Positions 53,424 through 61,277 of a DNA stretch of 64,000 nt are shown here, piece by piece; within the stretch, counting starts at the first letter, position 1; every line of letters starts with the position of its first letter. Location of the stretch: positions 13,974 through 77,973 of the forward strand of contig PHFL01000070.1 in assembly GCA_002794105.1 (NCBI GenBank). The letters run 5' to 3'. The stretch comes from Candidatus Thermochlorobacter aerophilus. Its GTDB lineage: Bacteria > Bacteroidota > Chlorobiia > Chlorobiales > Thermochlorobacteraceae. The notes beneath the pieces are model-generated. The model was not told where the DNA came from. It searched no databases and saw nothing but the letters and a program-made list of their open reading frames with translations. Position numbers and translations under genes: made by a program.

Positions 53424-53752
53424 TTGAGTAGCTCATCAACTTCTTTCTCTAACTTATCCAATTCTTTTATTACAATTGCCCAGATAATATCTTCGGAAAC
53501 AGTATCATAGCCGTGAATAATTCTGTTTCTTGTATCAATGATTTTACGAGCGTTGGTTATTGGAAAGTCAGGCTCTACTTTGACAATCCTATTGACAGCT
53601 TCTCCGATAATTTCAATATTCCTCTCTATTGCTCGTTTTGTTTTTAAGTCTCGTTGAAATGTATTGAAATCGGTCTTGTCGGGTAGGAAAAGGTGAATCT
53701 CAGTAATAGCCTGTTTTATGTCAGCAAGCCATGCTTTAATTTCTGCTTTCAT
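53417..53752 (-). CDS. HepT-like HEPN ribonuclease toxin
   Basis: A 111-residue HEPN-domain protein of the HepT family. The catalytic motif Rx4HxY is seen as RNRIIHGYD near 75-83. In characterised systems the cognate MntA antitoxin AMPylates the tyrosine of this motif and silences the RNase. The gene start overlaps the end of the MntA-like gene by 17 bases, giving a coupled MntA-HepT order. Targets are unknown. Confidence 0.9.
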   Translation of the reverse strand: MKAEIKAWLADIKQAITEIHLFLPDKTDFNTFQRDLKTKRAIERNIEIIGEAVNRIVKVEPDFPITNARKIIDTRNRIIHGYDTVSEDIIWAIVIKELDKLEKEVDELLNQ

Positions 53753-54044
53753 AGATTAAGACTTTCGTCTCTTCTATTCGTTGTTTTAGGTAAGGGTTTT
53801 TAATGGCTTTTTGCTCTAAGAGGTCAATTGGTCTCTGCAGAAGTTCCTCTACATGAAATTTGAAGTTGAAATAGCAGTCAGAATAAGAAATAGGGTCTGT
53901 TTCATTGATGTCAATAATCAAGTCAATATCGCTGTCTGAACGAAATTTATTCGTTGTTATGGAGCCGAAAGCATATAGAGACTTGACACTGTAATGAACA
54001 CAGAGCTTTCTAATTTCATCTATGTGATGTAACAGCGCTACCAT
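53736..54044 (-). CDS. MntA-like nucleotidyltransferase antitoxin
   Basis: A 102-residue minimal nucleotidyltransferase with the core motif GSITTNKFRSDSDIDL (GSx10DxD) near 26-41, expected to AMPylate the HepT toxin tyrosine. I start at ATG 54044; an in-frame extension to 54149 adds an unlikely hydrophilic head. The fragment continues with FKFHVEELLQRPIDLLEQ, typical of the family. It is first in a two-gene toxin-antitoxin unit. Confidence 0.85.
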   Translation of the reverse strand: MVALLHHIDEIRKLCVHYSVKSLYAFGSITTNKFRSDSDIDLIIDINETDPISYSDCYFNFKFHVEELLQRPIDLLEQKAIKNPYLKQRIEETKVLIYESRN

Positions 54045-54288
54045 AAATACTGATTTACCCTTCAAACAAGCTGCGCTGACTGAGTAAAGTGTTCTTTTCA
54101 ATTTAAAAAATTCTTTAATAGCTTCCAACTCGTCGTAATATACGAACAATGTTGTATATGGGAAGCAATGTAGGTGAAAACCGATTTACCCGTTTTCACT
54201 TTTTGCCATGTTTCAGACCCTCAAATGCCCTACTCGCAACAAAAGAACCCTATGCCCATCTCGACCATGCCTTATTCTTTCCCCTACA

Positions 54289-54440
54289 ATAGGGCTTTTT
54301 AACTCCAAGAAATAAGGCTTTCCGATGACAAGAATAATGCTTTTTGACCGAAAGAACAAGGCTTTTTTGCCGTTAAAATCAAGCTTGACTTTAACTGTTG
54401 AAACTGGGCTTAGAATAGCGGTTGAAGTCAAGGCTAACTT
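54289..54440. repeat. Degenerate tandem repeat, period 22-24 bp
   Basis: Six to seven units share AAGGCTTTTT-type cores: ATAGGGCTTTTT, ATAAGGCTTT, TAATGCTTTTT, CAAGGCTTTTTT, CAAGCTTGACTTT, ACTGGGCTTA, GTCAAGGCTAA, each followed by about 11 variable bases ending GAA. The array lies in the 54150-54590 gap between the antitoxin gene and a membrane-protein gene. No protein gene is supported here. Confidence 0.6.
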
Positions 54441-54480
54441 CAATGCATTACTTTTTGTAGATTTGAGAGGATTTGCCAGG

Positions 54481-54556
54481 GCAGGTTCAGCCTAACTTCT
54501 GCCACAGCGGCGCAACCCTTGCACAGGGAATTGCAAACAGCAAAGGCTGAACCTGC
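54481..54556. repeat. 13-bp inverted repeat with 50-base interval
   Basis: GCAGGTTCAGCCT (54481-54493) is the exact complement of AGGCTGAACCTGC (54544-54556). The interval holds GC-rich sequence without a gene. There is no T-tract. It may be a stem of an intergenic RNA or a small mobile element. Confidence 0.6.
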
Positions 54557-54649
54557 TACATCTATTCATCACCGAAATTGCCAGAACAGCTTAAGCCAAA
54601 CCCATTACCCAAAACGCCCCACTTGTTGATGAAAGATTTACACAGATAT

Positions 54650-55316
54650 TCAGTCGTTTTGACTGAACTTTCGGCGCAATTGCAGATAGTATGCCATATA
54701 TCCAATGCCAATTAAGAGCCATATAAGAATTCGCAAGTCCCCTAATTCCCAAGTCTCTTTCATGAATAACATGAATACAGCGAAGATGATTGCAAACACA
54801 AAAAAGTAAAATAATATGTGCATATAAAGCGGTATTTTTTTTAGCAGAACCTGTATCGAGAATAGGCGACGCCTTAAGTTTTTCTTCCACTTGTGCATAT
54901 CCAGCGTCTGTTAAAAGCACGGTTATTACCGTTCCTGATTTTAGCTGAATAGCGACTTGCATGGTGAGGTCTGCATCTGAATCAGGAGCGCCAAAGTTCA
55001 TTGCTGGCTTGGGCGTCATACTTTGAATATCACGGAAAGGCAAGGAAAATTTGAGCGCGCCTGATTTATCAAAAAAGCGTAACTCATTTTCTGCAATTTC
55101 CATAGATTGAGCAGCATATTTTTTGAAGTACATGAAAATGAAAACGAAAAATGCGACGCTGATAAAAATTATGAAAGGAGTTATCACAGTTAGATCAACA
55201 TCGAAAATGAGAATTGCGAAGATAGTAGATGATGCTAAAAAGATTGAAAAAAGAAGCAGGAGCATCACTTGCTGCTTGGGATTTCCTCTGTAAGAGGCAC
55301 ATTTGATAGTATTCAT
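54650..55316 (-). CDS. Membrane protein of unknown function, frameshifted at an A8 run
   Basis: The N-terminal half starts MNTIKCASYRGNPKQQ, with two helices (VMLLLLFSIFLASSTIFAILI, VITPFIIFISVAFFVFIFM) and a PH-like soluble part (IAENELRFFDKSGALKFSLPFRDIQ). The C-terminal half (MHILFYFFVFAIIFAVFMLFM, ILIWLLIGIGYMAYYL) lies in a different frame. They join exactly at a run of eight A (T8 on the plus strand, 54835-54842); with seven A the gene would read through as 221 residues (666 bases plus stop). It could be an assembly error, a pseudogene or slippage-based expression. No family is recognised. Confidence 0.55.
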
Positions 55317-55357
55317 CGTTTTTGCAGGTTTAGGTTTAAGATGTTTGGTATAGTGCG

Positions 55358-58300
55358 TTATTGCAGTTTAATAGCTAATGGGAAATCGGGCATGCTTTGT
55401 GGAACGATGCAAGTAGGCGCTTGCTGCCCTTGTGTCAGCGTCTTGACACGCTCGGTGATGTAGGCATCAAGGGTCTTGACCGTAATCGTGCCCTTGCCAA
55501 ACAAATCTGCCTTGCCTTGCAACCCCTCCAACAGCGCTTTGGTAAAAGCCCCATTGCCCCAGCGTTCATCTTCCAGAGAATATTGCCGACCTGTCGATGA
55601 AGTAAAGACCACTGCCCCACTTTCTACACTTGCCATTTCATGGACAAGCATATCGATGTTGGGTGCCGCACGACGCCCGCCCAAGATGTTGCCCGAATGA
55701 CATGCATCGACAAATAGCACCACTTTGCCTGCAATAGTAGAGACCGTATGCTTGAACTCGGTGAACATCAAGCAAGTGCGACGCAAACTCTCGGTCTGCG
55801 CCTCGTAGGGCATGAAAAAGAATGCCCCCGTATTGTCATTGATGCCATGACCGGCCAAAAAAATCATCGCTACGTCTCGGCTGGTGGTCTCTTTCTGTAT
55901 CCATTCCAGCCCTTCAAGAATTTTATCTTTGGTGGCATCGGCATTGGTGAGCGTGCGCACCACCACATCTTTGTATAAGCCACCTTTCTGCGCACGAATG
56001 AAAGAGGCAAAGTCCATGGCATCTTTGGCGGCGAAAGTGAGCTTGTAGTCAGGATTTTTGTAATCGCTAACGCCAATAGCTAAGACATAGAGCGTGGGTT
56101 TCAAGACATCTTGTCCGCCCTGCGGCACTGATGCCCCCTTCCACTTCAAGCTCACGGTAGCAGGTTCGCTCCAGCCAAATTTGTTTTCGGCAAGGACTTG
56201 AAGCACCACATCGCGTGGCGGGATAGTGATAGATTGGGTCTGGGCATTTTTATCGCCTTGGCTGACGGTTTTCAGAGCACGCTGGGTTTCAATGGGTCGA
56301 CCATCAATAAGGATGCGAACCTGCTTAATCTCTTCGCCGCCGGGGGAGAAGGCTTGATAGGTAAGCGTCACGGTGGTGCTGCTGACTTCGGTGAAGTTGG
56401 TGGGGCTAAGGATGCGCACAATAGGCGGTAGTGCCTGTTCCAGACGGATGGTGCTTTGGGTGCGATTGCTGCTTTGGTTGGCAAGACGGATGGCTTCGGC
56501 TTCGTTGTAAGTGTCCAGAATTTTGTCAATGATGTCGGGGCGATAGTAGGTACTGCGGAAGCGAGAGGCAGGATAAAAGAGTGCTTCTTTATCCTTGCCC
56601 TGATTGACATGCCAGCCGATGAGGTCTTCGGCGCCAGCGGCAGCATCGTAGTAGCCTTCGGGCGTCCATAGCACCCAGCGCCGACCGTCAGGATGAATAT
56701 AGAGCGAGAGCAGCGGTGCGCCATCTGCCATGCGATACCAGCGAATAGTGCCATCGCCTAAAGCGGCAAGGACCGCTTTGTCATTGCCAGAGATCTTGAC
56801 TGCCCACGCTACCGCTTGCAACGAGGTTTCCCACAGCTTGCTGCCGCTGGCATCGGCACAGTAGAGATACCATTCTGTCCCCAAAATCGCTCTTTTGTTC
56901 GTGGAAGCAACATCTGTGGAGCGGCAAATTTCAGATCTTCTTAAGAACTGAACATCGCGGCCATTGATTTTGGGCGAATAAGTACTTTTCCAATCGGTAA
57001 CGGTAAGCCCAGCGATTTGATCAGTGTAACCGCTAAGGCTACTGAGGTTGGGGAGAGTGCGACCTGTCGAGAGCGTGCGTGTGGCAACATCAAACATGAG
57101 TGGACTCCGACCATATGGTGTAACAGTGAAAACGCTGCCTTGAGCATTGGTTCTAAAATGAGAACGGTCGTCTGACCTGTGGTCGTGTGTTTCGGCTTCT
57201 TTGTAGAAGACTTTCTTGCCAGTGCAGGTCATACGGGCAAAGTCAGGATGCGTGCCGGCAACAAGAAAGTCGTTGTTTTTGAGCGGCTTGAGGTCTATGA
57301 TGGCATTTTTGCTGACAGGGTAGTCGGTATAGCGCCCCTTGCCTTGATTCTGCCAGATACGAATATGGTTCCAATCTCTATCGCCACTGCGTTTGCTGTA
57401 ATATCCGCCTGCCAAAAGATAGCGACCGTCTTGGGAGAAGGATACGGTCAGTAAGCTTTGGTTAGTCGTATTGGCACCAGCGATGTCGGGCTCGTAGAGG
57501 AGTTTAAGCGTTTTGCCATCAAGGACCTGCAGGCGAGGGCTATCCGCATAGCCCACAGCCAAAAGTGACCCATCGGGAGAGAAGGCAAGAGAAAATGGTC
57601 TTTCGCCTGCCAAACCCGAGGAGCCAGAGCCACCAAGGAAATCATCTGAACCCGAACCAGAAGATTGCTGAGCAATAAGGTTAAACTGACGGTCGTAAAG
57701 ACGCACTTTGCCGTCGTAGCATACCGTTGCCAAGGCGCCCCGAGTAGTCCCATGCCGCCGCATAGCTTGATGACCTGTAATCCGTAAAGGATTTGACCAG
57801 TCGCCAATCGTCCGTCGCCGAGTAGATACGCAGCCCGTCCGTTGCCAAAGCGGCAGCCAGATACTTGCCGTCAGGAGAAAACTCTAAGTCATTGATGACA
57901 TTAGGCAATCCTGTAAGGCGCTTGAGCATTGTGCCCGTCACGGCACTAAGAATGTAGATGCAGTGAGAGTCATCCCATGCGTCACCTGTCCAGCCAGCTA
58001 TGGCGACAGTTTCCCCATCAGGGCTGATGGCGCCCGCATAGAGCATACCTTCGTTGCCTTGAGCAATTGGGATGCGGAAGGTGTGCAGGAGTTCGCCTGT
58101 CTGGGCATCCCAAAGCTTGGCAGTTTTGTCGGTGCTGACGGTCAAGATATACTGCCCTTCTGCGTCAGTGTCAATGCGCTTAATGTCTGAAGTATGCATG
58201 TCGGTATTTAAGATGAGAAATGGGCTCGTGGGAACAAGTCTCGAGCTGGGGGTCTGAGCAGAGGCGGCATGGGCAAAAAGGAAAAAGAGCCAGAGCAAGA

Positions 58301-58382
58301 GGCGGTATGGCACGCTGTGCTTAAAGCATGAGAAGAAATACAGCCGATGATGCGGCATGCGGAGAGTGTGTTGAGAGAGCAT
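55358..58382 (-). CDS. WD40-caspase (peptidase C14) secreted protein, frameshifted
   Basis: With one G removed from GGGG near 57743-57746, a single 1007-residue frame results (3024 bases). The signal peptide ends LLLWLFFLFAHAASAQ. WD40-type beta-propeller repeats follow (DSQGQ-like TVSTDKTAKLWDAQTGELLHTF, LEFSPDGKYLAAALATDGLRIYS and others) over about 55-490, then an Ig-like stalk (PPIVRILSPTNFTEVSSTTVTL) and a C-terminal caspase domain. Its dyad is His845 in FLAGHG and Cys894 in VDACHSG, both intact. It cleaves after Arg or Lys if orthocaspase-like. The DUF4384 gene precedes it by 94 bases, forming a pair. Confidence 0.85.
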
Positions 58383-58476
58383 AGTTTTGAAGCATTTGAG
58401 TTTGTAGAGTGACCCAGTCAATTCAACAGTTTGTGTGCTTACTTCATAATATCTGTGCCATGCAGAGCTCGCTACT

Positions 58477-59838
58477 TCAGGGCAAGGTTGTAAAAGTGAG
58501 CACGGCCTCTGTGGTTTTGGTCTGTCCAGTGCCAGCTTTCTTGAGTATGGCACGAGTTTTTGTAGCGACTTCAGCTGGATTTTTTCCAACGACGGCGTAG
58601 CCTTTGCTATCGAAGTAAAAGTCTGGAACTTGGTCAACAAGGTCAGCGGTGGAGGCAAGCACCTGTATGGTTTCGGTGCCGAAGGGCGGCGTAATTTCAA
58701 ACTCACCGATTTCCATCCATTTGTTCACATCATCGGTATTGACGAAAAGCACGAAGTCGCGTTTGGTTTTGCCGTTGTGAATCGGTATCAGGTAAGAGAA
58801 TTTGCCGTCGGCGTTCTGCGTATGCCCAACGATGTAGAGATACCCCGGCTTGCTGAGTTTGACGAGCACTTTAACCGTTTCGCCTGCTTTGAAGAGCAGG
58901 TTATTTTTTCCACGGTTGGTGGTGATGTCGGCGCGCAGGTCGTTGGTAATGAGCAGGTCTTGTGCCGCCAGCGCTTCCAGCGATAGGGTCTCTGGGGTGT
59001 AGCGGTATCCGGCGTAGGCAGAAGGTTTAAGTTTGAAGGTGGCCGATTGCACCGTGAGCCCTGTCTCGGAAAGGGCGCGCAGAGTCAGTTCAATGGCGTT
59101 GTCGAGAATCGTATAGCTGCCGACCAATTTGAGCACAGCGGTGCTGGGTTCAGGCACTGCGCGAAGTGCGCCAGTGAGGCGCTCTCGGATAGCGGCGGCA
59201 AACGGCGTGATTTCTCGGCTATTTTGCACTTCGGGCGGAAAAACATAGTAGCCATTGTCTTTGAAAATCAACGCCGCCGCTTTTGCCAATTGGTCCAGTG
59301 AGGTGATGTCGCCAGCGGCAGCTTCAAAGCGAGCTTCAATATCGGCGCGACTGACAGGAAATTCCTCCACGACCGTTTTGCCCAGAACTGCCATAACAAG
59401 ACGAAACTTGAGATATTGGTCGCTCAGCGACAATAGGCGTGAAAGGCTACTGATGTCGGTAGCGGTGGAAAGTTTCTTGGCATCTGCCAGCAAGTTTTTC
59501 AGCTCAGACTCATAGAGTGCCAGCACGGCTTTCTCAAGCGCCGCTCGACACTCTGTGCTGCCGCTCCTTTCAGTATATGCAAATGTGGCGCCAATCACCG
59601 GAAGTTCTGAACGTGTGAGCACCTCACGAACAAAATTCTGGTTGTAGCCTTTGCCTGACACTTCACTTTCGCGCAAGGCGCTTGAGGTCTGAATCGTTAC
59701 TGAAATCTGGCTGGAAAGGTCAGCCAGTGCTTCACGGCGCGCCTCATCTTGCGTTTTGCCAAAGCCTGTGCCAAAGAGTTGGGCTTGCACAAGCGAACTG
59801 TTCAGACCGAGCAGGAGCAAGAGGATGAAGAAACGCAT
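58477..59838 (-). CDS. Exported LPP20/DUF4384-domain protein
   Basis: A 453-residue protein with signal peptide (FILLLLLGLNSSLVQAQ). The N-terminal LPP20-like domain (FGTGFGKTQDEARREALADLSSQIS) spans about 20-130. A middle helical region follows, and a C-terminal DUF4384 beta-sandwich starts near 310 (GETVKVLVKLSKPGYLYIVGHTQ, DDVNKWMEIGEFEITPPFGTETIQVLA). DUF4384 proteins are regularly found beside secreted caspase-like proteases and may recruit or regulate them. It is the first gene of the two-gene minus-strand unit. Confidence 0.82.
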   Translation of the reverse strand: MRFFILLLLLGLNSSLVQAQLFGTGFGKTQDEARREALADLSSQISVTIQTSSALRESEVSGKGYNQNFVREVLTRSELPVIGATFAYTERSGSTECRAALEKAVLALYESELKNLLADAKKLSTATDISSLSRLLSLSDQYLKFRLVMAVLGKTVVEEFPVSRADIEARFEAAAGDITSLDQLAKAAALIFKDNGYYVFPPEVQNSREITPFAAAIRERLTGALRAVPEPSTAVLKLVGSYTILDNAIELTLRALSETGLTVQSATFKLKPSAYAGYRYTPETLSLEALAAQDLLITNDLRADITTNRGKNNLLFKAGETVKVLVKLSKPGYLYIVGHTQNADGKFSYLIPIHNGKTKRDFVLFVNTDDVNKWMEIGEFEITPPFGTETIQVLASTADLVDQVPDFYFDSKGYAVVGKNPAEVATKTRAILKKAGTGQTKTTEAVLTFTTLP

Positions 59839-60056
59839 ATTGAGTTGAAGTTTGTATTCGAGTCAATTGCTTATTTATCCGTGAATGTGGTGATAGAACG
59901 ACCTGTAAGCGATACACGTGGTGGCACAGCTTGCTGCAGTGGCCAGATAGTGGGAAGCTGCAACTGCTGAACATCAGAGCGTAGATACCTTTCTGCGTTT
60001 CGAGCACCAGTCCCTGTCATTCCGAACGCTTTTTCTGCTATGCCGAGCACCCATTC

Positions 60057-60105
60057 GGTCATTCCGAGTGCAAGCGAGGAATCCGGTGCGTGGATGCTTT
60101 GCGAC
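60057..60105. repeat. REP-like palindromic repeat, copy F (partial, opposite orientation)
   Basis: It contains GGTCATTCCGAGTGCAAGCGAGGAATCC and GTGGATGC, i.e. the reverse orientation of the family core. The 59839-60187 gap also has a shorter GTCATTCCGAACGC copy near 60017. No gene is supported there. Confidence 0.6.
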
Positions 60106-60187
60106 GTTTTGCCCGATTTGGCATGACCGCCCGTGATGTAACAAGCGACTGCAGCAGGCTGTGTCAAGACGCTTCTCTGGCTACGGC

Positions 60188-60679
60188 TTAGTGCTTGTCC
60201 TCGTCAGTTAAACGTTGTTCCATGTCATCGGCGGTTTTTGCCGCAAGTTTGATTAATTCACTCAAGATAGAAGATGAGGTGTTTGCCCCTGCCCGTATAG
60301 CAAATTGCAGAATGTAGGGACTTTCGCCACCATGGATTTGCCAAGCACCAATTTTATAGGTTTCGTTAAGTTCTAACAGCTTAAACAAGTTGCTGTGAGT
60401 AAAAGCAGATTTTGACGAGACTACAGCGGCAACTGAGAAGATTTCTCTGATTTCTGCACCACCAAACTCATATGTTTTCGAATTCACGATAACGACCTGT
60501 GTTCTGCCATTTCCCATATCGAATGGGATTTTGAAATTCCCGTTATCCGTTATCGTGTATTTCAGACCTGCGTTGTCTAATGCAGACCTTACTCTGGAGT
60601 CGACATTTTGTGCAGATGCACTTGCAGTTGCCACCAAAAACAGTGACACAAGAGCGAGCTTGAGGATATGTGTGTTCAT
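60188..60679 (-). CDS. Small exported protein, possibly YbjN-like
   Basis: A 163-residue protein with signal peptide (LALVSLFLVATASASAQ). The mature part has alternating strands and helices (ALDNAGLKYTITDNGNFKIPFD, TQVVIVNSKTYEFGGAEIREIFSVAA, FKLLELNETYKIGAWQIHGGESPYIL, AIRAGANTSSSILSELIKLAA). The layout recalls YbjN/type III-chaperone-like folds, which bind partner proteins; the match is weak. It lies behind the DUF4384-caspase unit on the same strand, 350 bases upstream, so a link is possible. Confidence 0.6.
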   Translation of the reverse strand: MNTHILKLALVSLFLVATASASAQNVDSRVRSALDNAGLKYTITDNGNFKIPFDMGNGRTQVVIVNSKTYEFGGAEIREIFSVAAVVSSKSAFTHSNLFKLLELNETYKIGAWQIHGGESPYILQFAIRAGANTSSSILSELIKLAAKTADDMEQRLTDEDKH

Positions 60680-61277
60680 AGTTAGTGATGTTTGTGTTGT
60701 GCGATGCTATGTTGTTTTAACTGATGAAATGTGCGTCAAGGTAAAATGTGCTGAGGAGAAGGCACGCTTGAACAGCACCTGAAGCAAGCTGATAGAGGGC
60801 AACTGCATCTAACTGAAAGGATGTTAAACATGCCCGACGAGACCTCTGTGGGGTTACCTACAATTGCCCTGGCTCCGGCTTGAGAGCATGCTGAAACTGA
60901 CGGCGCAGCCTTGCTTTCAAAGAGTTTTAGTTCAGCCTCCGGCTTTGTTAGTTCAAGAGATATTGATGTTATGCCTGCTCGAGTTCGTATCGGAGTGCTC
61001 GAGAATTACATGCGGAACTTAAACAATTTTTGCTTGCGTGTCAACAAAACCTGAATGTATTGCCATTTGCGCAACATCAAAGGAATAAGTCTGATTCCAA
61101 ATGAGCAACATACACACCACGCCGCGATGAGCAAAAGTGCCAGCACAAGCCAGCGGCACACAGGCTGTAAGAGCAAAGCACATTTTTTTCAAAACAAGTT
61201 TGATATATTCCGAAAACCCACTTGCCAGTTGCTCTTTTTTGGAAAACGGTAGGAACACTTTAATCTATCAATTAACT

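Noticed and set aside
54289..54440. CRISPR array
   Set aside because: Units are degenerate and short, with no conserved repeat or unique spacers, and no cas genes.
54213..54443. 76-codon minus-strand frame
   Set aside because: It is the translation of the tandem array.
60840..60960. Possible hairpin with GCTGAAACT and AGTTCAGC near the pcs upstream gap
   Set aside because: Imperfect pairing and no conserved context; nothing firm can be said of 60680-61277.
61019..61277. Frames before pcs, including a longer in-frame start at 61137
   Set aside because: The extension has no match to Pcs N-termini; ATG 61278 gives the expected start.
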